From Kroppenstedtia eburnea (GTDB lineage Bacteria > Bacillota > Bacilli > Thermoactinomycetales > DSM-45169): a stretch of 64,000 nt of DNA. Below, piece after piece: positions 1 through 8,714 of the stretch (its first letter is position 1; each line of letters begins with the position of its first letter). Below the pieces are notes generated by a model. It did no database searches, was not told the DNA's origin, and worked only from the letters and a program-made list of their open reading frames with translations. The DNA is taken from NCBI RefSeq assembly GCF_013282215.1, contig NZ_CP048103.1, forward strand, positions 2,790,001 through 2,854,000, read 5' to 3'. A program made the position numbers and the translations under genes.

Positions 1-776
1 TCTGTTTTACCTGTGCCCGGAGAAGGGGAAAACGGATTTCGGATGTGAAAGCCCCGCCGGGACATCCGATCCGCCAACCGCCGCGTTTCGGAAAAAAGCC
101 GGGGACGGCGGGCGTCCCATCCCAGATGAAGGGAGACCGGAACTCCCGCACTGACCAATTGCACCAGGAGCTGCTCCTGAAGGTGGGAAAGATCCACAAA
201 GTGTTCTGCCACCACCCGCTCCGGCAAGCGGCACTCTCCTTTGCGCACCCGTTCCATGGCGATCAGGAAGGGCTCTTCGTGGTCCAGCAGTCCGAATTCA
301 CGGAGCAGTTCCTGGTAAACTTCATAGACCCGGGTCATCTCCCTGTACTTTTCCTCCGAAGCATCCCCCCACAAGCGGCGAAGACGGGCCGGGCGAACCC
401 CCGCCCGCTTCAGCTCGCCGATGCTCACCTCCATCAATTTCAGCCAGCCCGGACGTTCCGCCATCCGCCGGAAATAGCTGAATCCTCCCTCCCCCGTGAC
501 ACGGGAGACCGCCTGTTGCACCAGCAACTCCTGTTCCACCGGTGTCATGAGCCGGGCCGACTTCCCCGGCAGCAACCCCATGACAAAGGAATCAAAACTT
601 TGCACAGTCACCTGCTCTTCCGGAATTTGCCGCTCGTAGATCAGCCTCCGATAATCACGCACCGCCGCGGAACCGGGTACCAGGTAAACCGTCCTGCCCC
701 GGCCCCGGGGGAGATGGGTCAACCCCACTCCCCGGGTTGCCCGGGAGACAGGATGCAAAACCACTTCACCGGTCAT
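1..776 (-). CDS. Putative PD-(D/E)XK nuclease / AddB-like protein, N-terminal part
   Basis: An uninterrupted minus-strand reading frame runs from an ATG at 774-776 off the window edge, giving 258 visible residues. The start follows GGAGGTGACACAG, a near-ideal ribosome-binding site. The N-terminus reads TVYLVPGSAAVRDYRRLI, and residues 60-75 contain VTVQSFDSFVMGLL. This spacing resembles the inactivated helicase-like start of AddB/RexB-type exonuclease subunits. The nuclease domain would lie outside the window, so the family call is inference. A DNA-repair role would fit the YhaN/YhaO pair a few kilobases away. The reading frame is well supported; the function is tentative. Confidence 0.6.
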   Translation of the reverse strand, partial: MTGEVVLHPVSRATRGVGLTHLPRGRGRTVYLVPGSAAVRDYRRLIYERQIPEEQVTVQSFDSFVMGLLPGKSARLMTPVEQELLVQQAVSRVTGEGGFSYFRRMAERPGWLKLMEVSIGELKRAGVRPARLRRLWGDASEEKYREMTRVYEVYQELLREFGLLDHEEPFLIAMERVRKGECRLPERVVAEHFVDLSHLQEQLLVQLVSAGVPVSLHLGWDARRPRLFSETRRLADRMSRRGFHIRNPFSPSPGTGKT

Positions 777-781
777 CTGTG

Positions 782-1006
782 TCACCTCCGTTCACTTCTC
801 CAAACCTGATACATGATTCTTTCCAAAAAGGGGAGCCTTTGAATGGAGAGGAGGGAAAAACCATCAAAGGCAAACATCGAAATAGGAATTCCCGGTTTGA
901 GGCGGATCGCCTGCTCTCCATTCCCGGAGGGGATGAAGACGGCACCCGCCGGCCCGATCCCCGGATCATCGGTCCCATCACCAACCCGAATCCTTCGCTC
1001 CAACAC
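782..1006 (-). CDS. Possible small protein upstream of the nuclease-like gene
   Basis: This is a 74-residue frame with GTG start at 1004-1006, preceded by GGTGGGG at a workable distance. Its TGA stop lies inside the ribosome-binding site of the next gene, a layout typical of coupled genes. The protein contains GPAGAVFIPSGNGEQAI and ends in WRSERR. I recognise no family. The frame stays open further upstream into the repeat at 1051-1237, so the start is uncertain and the gene may be spurious. Confidence 0.3.
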   Translation of the reverse strand: MLERRIRVGDGTDDPGIGPAGAVFIPSGNGEQAIRLKPGIPISMFAFDGFSLLSIQRLPFLERIMYQVWRSERR

Positions 1007-1050
1007 AGGATTTCCCCACCCTCCCGGGAATCCGACACCCGGGATGAAGC

Positions 1051-1237
1051 TTAGAAGTGTTGTGAGAAAATCGTCATACCCACAGGGCACAAGTCGTGCC
1101 CAGGGTGCTTTCGCCTCCGGTCTCGCTATCAGGGAGGGTCGGGTTTCACATGGAGTGATTTTGGATCGTAAGAACAACGAAAAACATGTGAAACCCAATC
1201 CCGACCGACCCAGCCAGCACTCATTCACAACGCTTCT
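1051..1237 (-). repeat. MITE-like repeat, copy 1 (inverted)
   Basis: This copy has ends TTAGAAGTGTTGTGA and TCACAACGCTTCTGA (terminal repeat type A) around the core GGGTTTCACAT ... ATGTGAAACCC. It lies in reverse orientation to most other copies. Between the left end and the core is the accessory module with GGGCACAAGTCGTGCCC and GGTCTCGCTAT, also seen near 31.6, 32.0, 43.3 and 55.8 kb. Apart from this repeat and one doubtful small frame, the 777-1418 interval holds no gene. Confidence 0.8.
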
Positions 1238-1316
1238 GAATATCCCGCCACCCGGAGGATCCCCGTGAGACCGGGTGACTTTTTTCATCTCTGCGGCCCG
1301 GATGCGCCGCTGTTTT

Positions 1317-1344
1317 TTGTGCCTTTCCAGCGCTGTGGTACAAT
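1317..1344 (+). promoter_or_regulatory. Candidate sigma-A promoter of mnmH
   Basis: TTGTGC (1317-1322) and TACAAT (1339-1344) are separated by 16 bp and lie about 75 bp before the mnmH start. No other gene on this strand could use it. Confidence 0.5.
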
Positions 1345-1418
1345 AGGGATCATCCTGCATGAGAAGTTTAGGGGATTTTCACTTCCCACTTCTCAATTCC
1401 AGTATGGAGTGAAATGGC

Positions 1419-2483
1419 ATGAAAGATATCGAAATCGATGCCGCTGCCAAAGAACAAGGAATCTGCTGGATCGATGTCCGCTCCCCCGGAGAATTTGAGA
1501 CCGCCACCATTCCCGGAGCGGTCAATGTGCCTCTGTTTGATAACGAAGAGCGTGCCCGGATCGGGACCATATATAAACAGCGGGGAAAGAAAGAAGCCCT
1601 TCGGCTCGGGATGGAGATCGTCTCTCCCAAAATCCCCCGCCTGGTGGAATCGATGCAGGAGCAATCCCGGGGACGGACCCCGCTCCTTTTTTGCTGGCGC
1701 GGAGGGATGCGCAGCCGGTCCATGGCTGTCTTTCTCGATTTGGTGGAGACGCCTGTTCTCCGCCTGCAGGGCGGGTACCGGGCGTACCGGGAATATGTGG
1801 TCCAACGCTTGTCCAACTATCGCTTGAAGCCCCGTCTGATTGTCCTGCACGGGCTCACCGGTGTCGGAAAAACCGCCCTTCTCCACCGTTTGCGGAAGTC
1901 GGGCCTGCCTGTGCTGGATTTGGAGGGATTGGCAGGGCACCGCGGATCCGCCTTCGGAAATCTCGGGGAGATTCACCCACGGAACCAACGCATGTTCGAC
2001 TCCCTTCTCCTCGAAGCGTTGGAAGAGCATCGAGAAGCACCTTATCTCTTTATGGAAGCGGAAAGCAAACGCATTGGCCGGGTTCATATGCCCGACTTTC
2101 TGGAAAAGGCAAAGGAAGCGGGAATCCCCGTCCTGGTGGAAGCTTCCATGGAGACCCGGGTGGGTCACATTCTGGACAGTTATTTGACAGGTGCAGGGGA
2201 TCCGGAGTCTTTCCGGCAAAACGTCTTGGGAGCTTTGGCCCGCATTGACAGACGATTTCCTCCGGATACCCGCACACAGCTCCGCGAGTGGGCCCGGCGG
2301 GAGGAGTACGCTCCCATGGTCCGAACCTTGCTTCGGGAATACTATGACCCCCGTTACCGGCACACTCAGGATCAATACGAGAAAACCTGTGCCCTTCGCA
2401 TCTGTTCGGATGATCTTGACCGAGCGACTGAGGATCTGAAGCGCTTTTATCAACATCTTCAACCGGCACGTGCCCAAATTTGA
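1419..2483 (+). CDS. mnmH: tRNA 2-selenouridine synthase (MnmH/SelU)
   Basis: This 354-residue protein replaces the sulfur of 2-thiouridine at the tRNA wobble base with selenium, using selenophosphate and a geranylated intermediate (known for the family). An N-terminal rhodanese domain carries the motif FCWRGGMRS, with the catalytic cysteine at residue 92. A P-loop GLTGVGKT follows at 145-152, and the C-terminal half is helical. This order and length are characteristic of MnmH. The ATG at 1419 follows a GGAG at 1406. The selenophosphate donor gene selD is not in the window, so whether the cell makes selenouridine cannot be judged here. The gene stands alone, converging on yhaN. Confidence 0.95.
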   Translation: MKDIEIDAAAKEQGICWIDVRSPGEFETATIPGAVNVPLFDNEERARIGTIYKQRGKKEALRLGMEIVSPKIPRLVESMQEQSRGRTPLLFCWRGGMRSRSMAVFLDLVETPVLRLQGGYRAYREYVVQRLSNYRLKPRLIVLHGLTGVGKTALLHRLRKSGLPVLDLEGLAGHRGSAFGNLGEIHPRNQRMFDSLLLEALEEHREAPYLFMEAESKRIGRVHMPDFLEKAKEAGIPVLVEASMETRVGHILDSYLTGAGDPESFRQNVLGALARIDRRFPPDTRTQLREWARREEYAPMVRTLLREYYDPRYRHTQDQYEKTCALRICSDDLDRATEDLKRFYQHLQPARAQI

Positions 2484-2501
2484 GGGTTCGCCGGTTTTTT
2501 C
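2461..2501 (+). terminator. Intrinsic terminator of mnmH
   Basis: AACCGGC and GCCGGTT pair across a 22-nt loop and are followed by TTTTTT. The left arm lies inside the last codons of mnmH. Confidence 0.6.
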
Positions 2502-2532
2502 TTTGGAAACTCCCGCTGCAAAGAAACGTCAC

Positions 2533-5445
2533 TCAAGAAAGGGCCTGAAGTTCAAAGGGAATTCCCTCCTCCTCCAACAGTCGACGTTCCCGGCTTTGAC
2601 AGGTACACAAAATCACCTGGTGCTCCCCCGCCATCTCCCCGAGGATGCGCAGCGCTTCCCGGATCCGCTCCCCGTCAAAATGAACCAAGCTGTCATCGAG
2701 AATCACCGGAAGCGACAGGTTTCCATGTTCTGCAAAAAAACGGATCAAAGCGAGACGCATGGCAAAATACATCTGATCGACCGTACCCCGGCTCAACCGC
2801 TCAATCGGTTGCCGTTCACCGGTTTCCGGAACAAAGACGCTGAGGCTGATCCCTTCGGCGGGATCAATCAAAAGATCCCGGTAGCGACCTCCCGTCACCT
2901 TTCCGATCCACCGGGAAGCATGGGGGGCCAAGCGGGGAGACAGATCTTCCCGGAGCTCCCGGGTGGCTTCTTCCAAGACTTCCTTCGCCGACTCCACAAT
3001 GATCCGCTCCCGCTCCAACCGTTCCTTTTCCGACCGGGCCTCTGCCAGCTGTGTCTCCCGTTCCGCCAGGGAAGGCACCCCGGAGAGCAAGGTTTGGAGA
3101 CGCTCCTCCAAGCGAAGGACCTCCGTCTCTTTTTCCCGGTGCTTTTCCTTGATCCACTCCAACTCCCGTTCCAACTTCTGAAGATCGCCGGCGAGTTCAG
3201 CCGCACTCGCCTGCCCTTCGTTCCCCTTTTCCTCCAGTTGTTTGCGGACTCTTTCCAACTCCAGATCCCAGGCTTCCGCCTCTTTCCGTTCCGTTTCCTT
3301 CCTCAGGGCGGAACGGGCCGCCTCCAATCTGTCATCCAGGCGACGAACATGTTCACTTGCCAACATCCACTCCGTCCACAGAGCCGGATCGTCGCTTCCC
3401 AACTTCTCTTTCCAACGGGCACGCTGTTGACTCCGGTGTTCCATTTCCGGAATCAGCCGGTGCAGCTCCTTCTCCAGCGTGGTCGATTCCAATCTCAAGC
3501 TGGTCAGCTTATCCCGGGCTTTTTGGGCTTCCTCCCCGATCGCGGACCACTCCTTCAGCCAGGAACGGAATTCAAAGGTCCCCAGGCGGTCACGGAAAAC
3601 CGTCGCTCCTTCCTCCGCTTCCCGGCGGATCTCCTCCAGACGTTCCCGGTGTTCCCGATCCTGTTTGCGGGCCTCTTCCCGATCGCGGATCTGCTGGAAT
3701 TTCTCTTCCACCAGCCGTCTCAATTCCACGGTGGAGTCGGCTTTCCAACGGTTCAGGAGGGCTTCCTGTTCCTGAATCACCATCGCCAGAGAGTGATGGA
3801 CTTCATTCAGCTTTTCTTCAGTTTTGGCCAATCCCTCCCGCAGATGATCGGGATCGGAGAGAGATTCCCCTCCCGACTCCAGCTCCCTCCGCTCCCGACG
3901 AACCCTCTCCCGGTCACGCTTGAGGCCCTCGTGGCGTTCGTCCCATTCTTGTCGCACCTGACGATCCACCTGTCGCAAACGCCAATACCGAACAGAGGCA
4001 AAGATCGAGAAAAGCAGTCCCGCAATGGAAAGTCCCGGTATCAGAAAGACCATCAACAGGAAGAAAGCCAGCCCTGCCCCCGTCAGCCAAAGCCAGCGGA
4101 AACTGGAGCGGGCGGGCGGTACCTGGGCATCCACCACCTGGGTGAGAAACTTTTCCCGTTCAATCAGATCCAATCTCATCCGCCAATTGCGCCGTTGATC
4201 CTCCAGAGTTCCCCGTTCTTTTCGCAGCTCCTCTTCCCGGTGTTGAAGGGCAGTCAGATTTTTGTAATCCTTCTCCATCTGGATTCCCTTGACCCGGTCG
4301 TCGATGGTTTCCTGGAAGTCCGGAGTCTTCAGATTCTCTTGCAATCGACAGCCCTCTTCCAGATCAGAGAGTTGCTTTTGCAGCCATCGTTCATCGAGTT
4401 GGAGAAGTGAGGAGTTCTTTTCCTCCCAGTCCTGAATCTCCTGCGCCAGGGAGCGAAGCCGTTCTTCGATCCGATCCGCCCGGTCTTCCGGCCGGTTATT
4501 TCCATCGATCAAGCCGCGAATCTCCTCCACCTCTTCAGGTGACAGCAGATAGGGCGGTTTCACTCCTTCCCGTTCCCTCTCCAGCCGGGTCACCTGATCC
4601 ACCGCTTCAGTCCAGCGCTCCTGGATATACTCCAGATGTTTCTGTTTTTCCAACAATGCTTCCCGTTCTTTTGCCTGGTTGAGGGCTTCTTGCAGCTTTT
4701 TCATCCGGCGGGAAAGGTGTTCCTCTTTTTCGGCCAGTTCCGCCCATTCCTTTTTCATCCCCGCCAACCGGGCCTGGTCTTCCCTGATGCTTCGATAAGT
4801 CTCTCTCAGTGCGGTCACTTCGGCTTCCAGTTCCGCACATTTGGCCGATATCACTCCATAGGGCTTGTTTTTGGCTGCAGGGGTTTTTCCGATCCCCTGA
4901 ATCTCCTTTTCCAAACGTTCCAAGGCGGGACGGACATTCATTTCCTCTCCCTGATGGACCAATTGTCGAATTTTGTCCACCACCTGATGATCTCCGGACA
5001 TGGGAAGCGACCGGATCCAGGCCACCCGCTGAAATAAACTGCGGGAGAGTCCTGTCAACCCTTCTGTAAAATTACGGTCTTTCCGCCTGTCCATAGGAAA
5101 ATCACCGGAGAGGTCCCTTCCGGTCACCGGATCCACCAACTGCTCCCGTTCCTCTTCCCATTGCAGAGTGCGGATCAAGCGATACTCCCTCTCTCCGAGG
5201 GTAAAGTCCACTTCCCCTCCGTAATCCTTCCCGTTCCATGGTTGGTATGCTTCCAGCCAGTCTTCCCGGACCCGCCGGCCCACACCTTCCTTCTTGCCGC
5301 CGTAGAGAAGAGCCGTCAATCCCCGAATCAGAGTCGATTTACCCGATTCATTGGGCGCCTCAATCAGATTGAGGCCTTCTTGAAACCGGAACTCCCGGTC
5401 CACCCAGCGGCCGAATCCCCGGAAATAGACACGTTTCAATTTCAT
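2533..5445 (-). CDS. yhaN: SbcC/YhaN-like SMC-type ATPase
   Basis: This 970-residue ATPase belongs to the Rad50/SbcC-like group, close to Bacillus YhaN. The Walker A motif APNESGKST is at residues 30-38. A very long Glu/Arg/Lys-rich coiled coil fills most of the protein. A hydrophobic hairpin (WLWLTGAGLAFFLLMVFLIP and following) interrupts it near residue 450, as in YhaN but not in classical SbcC. The C-terminal end carries the ABC signature region LSRGTVDQMYFAMRLALIRF and Walker B LPVILDDSL. The start overlaps the yhaO stop by 4 bp, so the two are translationally coupled. A role in DNA-end processing with YhaO is inferred from the family; the hydrophobic segment suggests membrane association. 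Confidence 0.9.
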   Translation of the reverse strand: MKLKRVYFRGFGRWVDREFRFQEGLNLIEAPNESGKSTLIRGLTALLYGGKKEGVGRRVREDWLEAYQPWNGKDYGGEVDFTLGEREYRLIRTLQWEEEREQLVDPVTGRDLSGDFPMDRRKDRNFTEGLTGLSRSLFQRVAWIRSLPMSGDHQVVDKIRQLVHQGEEMNVRPALERLEKEIQGIGKTPAAKNKPYGVISAKCAELEAEVTALRETYRSIREDQARLAGMKKEWAELAEKEEHLSRRMKKLQEALNQAKEREALLEKQKHLEYIQERWTEAVDQVTRLEREREGVKPPYLLSPEEVEEIRGLIDGNNRPEDRADRIEERLRSLAQEIQDWEEKNSSLLQLDERWLQKQLSDLEEGCRLQENLKTPDFQETIDDRVKGIQMEKDYKNLTALQHREEELRKERGTLEDQRRNWRMRLDLIEREKFLTQVVDAQVPPARSSFRWLWLTGAGLAFFLLMVFLIPGLSIAGLLFSIFASVRYWRLRQVDRQVRQEWDERHEGLKRDRERVRRERRELESGGESLSDPDHLREGLAKTEEKLNEVHHSLAMVIQEQEALLNRWKADSTVELRRLVEEKFQQIRDREEARKQDREHRERLEEIRREAEEGATVFRDRLGTFEFRSWLKEWSAIGEEAQKARDKLTSLRLESTTLEKELHRLIPEMEHRSQQRARWKEKLGSDDPALWTEWMLASEHVRRLDDRLEAARSALRKETERKEAEAWDLELERVRKQLEEKGNEGQASAAELAGDLQKLERELEWIKEKHREKETEVLRLEERLQTLLSGVPSLAERETQLAEARSEKERLERERIIVESAKEVLEEATRELREDLSPRLAPHASRWIGKVTGGRYRDLLIDPAEGISLSVFVPETGERQPIERLSRGTVDQMYFAMRLALIRFFAEHGNLSLPVILDDSLVHFDGERIREALRILGEMAGEHQVILCTCQSRERRLLEEEGIPFELQALS

Positions 5446-6581
5446 GACCGACTCCCCTCCACCATGAGCGCATCCAATCCTTTATAAAGAGCTTGACGCA
5501 GGAGATCCGCTTCCCCGGGATCCGCTCCATCGATCCGCTCTTCCATCTTGCGCACAAACAGACCTGCCAAACCTTCCTGCTCCCGAATCTGATCCAAATC
5601 ATAATCAGGGAGGGTTTCATCCTCAACCTCCACATAATGGAATCCCGCATCCTCCAACTGACTCAAAATCCACTCTTCCTGCAGAGAGAGATCGACAGGC
5701 CGGCGCCCGCAGAGATGGATGCGACGACATGCCTGCCGCTCCTCTCCGGGGGGGAATTTTTCAAGAATCCGCCGGATCACCTGATCCTCCGTGCCACACC
5801 CTTGCACATCCACCTGATCCACTTCATAGCGACGGGTTTGCACTGCAATGCGTTCCAGATGGAGCCCGTCCATCCCAAAGGTTCCCACTGTCACCGTCCG
5901 CTCCCCGGTCTCTTTCCATCGCAGACTTTCCGGAGATCCGGGATAACAGATCCAGGTGCCCCGGCGATTGTCCAACCGGTGAAGGGAGGGCAGATGGATA
6001 TGACCCAGGGCTGCATAGTCCAGCTCCAGGGGGAGAAGGTCTTGATCGCACAAAGGGAAATAGGGTGACTCTGTGCGATGGGATGAGTATGTTCCGTGAA
6101 CCAGCATGATCCTTCTCTCCCCCTCCTCCAGGGGAGGGACCGCGGGAAGACAGCTCTCGGGTTCTTCATAATCCGCAAAGCCTTTCCCGTAAACACGGAG
6201 GGAAAACTCCCCGTATCGGAGTTCCTCCCACTCCGAATCGAAGATGTGGACATGGGAGGGCCAGTCGAGGGTTTTGTAAAAGGAGTCTGAACGTAATGGA
6301 TCGTGATTTCCCGGAGCGATCAATACACAGGTCCCGGGAATTTGACGGATCTGTTCGATCACCCATTGTGCAGTGGACCGGCTGGCGGTCTCATGTTCCA
6401 GGAAATCACCGGCGATCAGTAAAAATGCGGCATTCCGCTCTTTCACCAATCCAATGATGGTCTCAAAAGTCCGTCTCTGTTCCTGCCGCCGGGCCCACCC
6501 CTGTCCTTCTTTTCCCTTCCATCCCTGAAAGGGGAGATCCAGGTGGAGGTCAGCAGTATGTACAAATGTGAAAGATTTCAT
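5442..6581 (-). CDS. yhaO: SbcD/YhaO-like DNA exonuclease (metallophosphoesterase)
   Basis: This 379-residue protein opens with FTFVHTADLHLD, the metal-binding HTADLHLD motif of Mre11/SbcD nucleases. It continues with IAGDFLE, APGNHDPL, LVHGTYSS and ALGHIHLP, which together form the calcineurin-like phosphoesterase site. The ATG at 6579-6581 is chosen because AAGGTGATTCAG precedes it; the open frame extends nine codons upstream without support. It is the first gene of a two-gene operon with yhaN, which overlaps it by 4 bp. Paired with the YhaN ATPase it should act as an Mre11-Rad50-like complex on DNA ends or hairpins. Confidence 0.93.
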   Translation of the reverse strand: MKSFTFVHTADLHLDLPFQGWKGKEGQGWARRQEQRRTFETIIGLVKERNAAFLLIAGDFLEHETASRSTAQWVIEQIRQIPGTCVLIAPGNHDPLRSDSFYKTLDWPSHVHIFDSEWEELRYGEFSLRVYGKGFADYEEPESCLPAVPPLEEGERRIMLVHGTYSSHRTESPYFPLCDQDLLPLELDYAALGHIHLPSLHRLDNRRGTWICYPGSPESLRWKETGERTVTVGTFGMDGLHLERIAVQTRRYEVDQVDVQGCGTEDQVIRRILEKFPPGEERQACRRIHLCGRRPVDLSLQEEWILSQLEDAGFHYVEVEDETLPDYDLDQIREQEGLAGLFVRKMEERIDGADPGEADLLRQALYKGLDALMVEGSRS

Positions 6582-6690
6582 CTGAATCACCTTGACCGGC
6601 TTGCCCACGATCGGGGCGTGGTATGTTCTGATGCTGTTTATCCCAAACTATCGTGAGATGAAAATTTCGTATCAAAGGGGAAAATGTCAC

Positions 6691-7161
6691 ATGATGCCTT
6701 TTACACGATGGATCATTGTTGCCTGTTTCATCTCTTCGTTCCTTTGGTCCCCTCTCCAAATGGCAGAGGCCCATTTCACCCTTCGTCCACCGGCAAAAAT
6801 CTCCCAGGTGGAAGGCTACCGCATCATCCATCAAAAACGAATCCCATTTAAGGTGAACCGGGGGATGCAAGCGGAATTGGAGCAAGTGCTGTCCGGGATC
6901 CATCAGATGGCCGGGATGCGGTCCTTTGAGCTTCCGGATCAGTATGTTCTATTTCGGTTTCCCCATCCTGTCGCTCTCCCCACCTCACCTCCCGGTCATC
7001 CGGTCCGGGAGATGATCATCACTCCCCCCGCCAACCTCTGGGACCCGCCGAGGTTATTGTTGAAAAACCCGCGAAACCAGTGGGTGGAGTACAAGACCAA
7101 CCGATCGCTCCTGCTGCTGGCCAATCAATTCAAGACACGGGTTAAACAACGCAGTCATTGA
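6691..7161 (+). CDS. Secreted or membrane-anchored hypothetical protein
   Basis: This 156-residue protein is divergent from yhaO. The ATG at 6691 follows AAAGGGG. The N-terminus, RWIIVACFISSFLWSPLQMAEA, is a typical signal peptide with likely cleavage after AEA. The mature part is basic and proline-rich, with VEGYRIIHQKRIPFKVNRG and no recognisable domain. Export is well supported; the function is unknown. Confidence 0.75.
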   Translation: MMPFTRWIIVACFISSFLWSPLQMAEAHFTLRPPAKISQVEGYRIIHQKRIPFKVNRGMQAELEQVLSGIHQMAGMRSFELPDQYVLFRFPHPVALPTSPPGHPVREMIITPPANLWDPPRLLLKNPRNQWVEYKTNRSLLLLANQFKTRVKQRSH

Positions 7162-7190
7162 AAAAAGGGCGGCCCCCACGGGGCCGTCTG
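7161..7190 (-). terminator. Terminator of the gene at 7214
   Basis: CGGCCCC and GGGGCCG form a 7-bp stem with a 3-nt loop. On the minus strand the stem is followed by CCCTTTTTT, so it terminates the minus-strand gene. It sits right after the stop of the plus-strand gene. Confidence 0.75.
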
Positions 7191-7213
7191 TCTGTTGAGA
7201 GGCTGTGACAGCC

Positions 7214-7642
7214 TCAATTCCTTGCTTCTTCCGGAATTTGCACCGCTTCCCCCGACAGGGGAGACAGAGTATCCGGCCAAACGGTCCCGCCGACGGGAAC
7301 GGCAAACAAAACAGCTTCCCCTTGCCGATAATACTCCATAAAGATGCGCCACATCTCGTCCTTCCACACTTCTCCCTCACACACGACTTCCGACCCGGTG
7401 GACACCGCCACCTGCAGCTCCCCTTCCGGGGTGGATTCCACCCGCAGAATGAGGCCATTTTCCCCCAATCCCTCCAACCATCGACATGCCTCCCGGGCTT
7501 CCGCTTCAGTGTCAAAATCCATGGCCACTAAGGGATGGGGTTGCCTTTCTTCATATTCATAACCACCGACAAAGAGACTGGCAGATGGATAACGTGCAAA
7601 CACGAACATCCCTCCCGCTCCATTTCCTTTCCAGAATACCAC
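7214..7642 (-). CDS. Hypothetical protein
   Basis: This is a 142-residue acidic protein without signal peptide or membrane segment. It contains FDTEAEAREACRWLEGLGENGLILRVESTPEG, which suggests a small alpha/beta domain. The start is uncertain: a GTG at 7640-7642 opens the frame, and an internal ATG at 7607-7609 has a GGGAGGG that lies too close to be ideal. It is followed by its own terminator. No family is recognised. Confidence 0.65.
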   Translation of the reverse strand: MVFWKGNGAGGMFVFARYPSASLFVGGYEYEERQPHPLVAMDFDTEAEAREACRWLEGLGENGLILRVESTPEGELQVAVSTGSEVVCEGEVWKDEMWRIFMEYYRQGEAVLFAVPVGGTVWPDTLSPLSGEAVQIPEEARN

Positions 7643-7693
7643 AATTTCCGAACCTGTGGTTTTTCCGGTCCATTCCCTGATCGAGTGATGGAG

Positions 7694-7720
7694 AAAGCTG
7701 CCACATCGGAGGTGGCAGCC
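7694..7720 (-). terminator. Terminator of greA
   Basis: GCTGCCAC and GTGGCAGC form a stem with TTTCTC following on the minus strand, just beyond the greA stop. Confidence 0.75.
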
Positions 7721-7726
7721 TTTGGT

Positions 7727-8203
7727 TCAGTGGATGGATATGATTTTAAATTCCAAGGTTCCAGAAGGGGCGGGAACCTTTATCGTCTCACCTTCCCGTT
7801 TGCCGATCAGTTCAGCACCGATCGGAGATTCATTGGAGATTTTGCCGGAGATGGGGTCGGACTCGGCGCTTCCCACGATGGTATAAGTCTCCTCGTCACC
7901 ATCGGGCAGCTCTTGGATCGTCACCTTGGCACCGACACTGACGAAGTTTTTGTTTTGTGTATCCTGGTCAATAATTTTGGCGTTGCGAACCATATTTTCA
8001 AGGGTCATAATCCGGGATTCCACAAAAGCCTGTTCCTCTTTGGCCGCATCGTATTCAGCGTTTTCACTCAGGTCTCCCTGGGCGATGGCCTCCTTCAACC
8101 GGTTGGCCACGTCTTGACGGCGTTTCGTCCTGTAAAGCTCCAGTTCATCTTTTACCTTTGCCAGACCCTCTTCGGTCAGAAGGACTTCTTTTTTCTGTGC
8201 CAT
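7727..8203 (-). CDS. greA: Transcription elongation factor GreA
   Basis: The 158-residue length is the standard GreA length. The N-terminal coiled coil includes LTEEGLAKVKDELE and the highly conserved tip GDLSENAEYDAAKEEQ (acidic residues act in the RNA polymerase secondary channel). The C-terminal FKBP-like domain has GSAESDPISGKISNESPIG. GreA stimulates transcript cleavage by backtracked RNA polymerase (known). The start has GGAGGAATCGGT upstream. It is monocistronic with its own terminator. Confidence 0.97.
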   Translation of the reverse strand: MAQKKEVLLTEEGLAKVKDELELYRTKRRQDVANRLKEAIAQGDLSENAEYDAAKEEQAFVESRIMTLENMVRNAKIIDQDTQNKNFVSVGAKVTIQELPDGDEETYTIVGSAESDPISGKISNESPIGAELIGKREGETIKVPAPSGTLEFKIISIH

Positions 8204-8534
8204 ACCGATTCCTCCTTGGAAAACAAACGGATTTTATGACTTCACCGTTTTTTGTAAGCCCTTTCACCCCAATACTTGCGTAAAAGGGGCCAATTTCATC
8301 TTGAATAGGATTGTATGCCGCCGGATGCCCGGCCAGCACAGCATGGGAGGGGAACAGCGTCTGTTCTCCACATCCGGAGAGGACTGAGAGATATAGTATC
8401 ACAAATCCTTCCACCTTAAAAGGGACTCCCATGATGGCTCAAGGACCGCTATGTAAACCGGTCTGTCTGTGAATCGCGGTACGGTGAGCCCTCCGGACCC
8501 ATCTGATTTTCGACACTTTATTTGCAAAACCCTT
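8204..8534. other. Intergenic stretch, no gene seen
   Basis: This holds the upstream region of greA. A minus-strand frame overlapping the greA 5' end has no ribosome-binding site and no recognisable protein features. I see no RNA structure that I can name. Confidence 0.4.
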
Positions 8535-8701
8535 TTAGAAGCATTGTGATTTACTGCATTCTTGGACACGGTCGGGATGGGGTTTCACATGACCTTCCAT
8601 TGTTCTTACGAGCCAAAGTCACTCCATGTGAAACCCAACCCTCCCTCTGTTACTCCCAGAACGTCTCATATTCCACGGAAATTTGAATTACCAGACACCC
8701 C
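8535..8701 (+). repeat. MITE-like repeat, copy 2 (type A left end, type B right end)
   Basis: The left end is TTAGAAGCATTGTGA (type A). The core is GGGGTTTCACAT ... ATGTGAAACCC with GAGCCAAAGTCACTCC between the arms. The right end, TTACCAGACACCCCT, is a type B end. The copy is therefore a chimera of the two end types. Confidence 0.8.
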
Positions 8702-8714
8702 TGGACACTTGAAT

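Noticed and set aside
45-809. Long plus-strand open frame
   Set aside because: It is antisense to the nuclease-like frame, has no ribosome-binding site and reads as His/Pro/Arg-rich sequence typical of GC-rich antisense.
2470-4410. 646-codon plus-strand open frame
   Set aside because: It lies fully antisense to yhaN; composition is Phe/Pro/Gln-rich as expected from the complement of a coiled-coil gene.
8145-8432. Minus-strand frame overlapping the greA 5' end
   Set aside because: No start signal and it overlaps greA in another frame.
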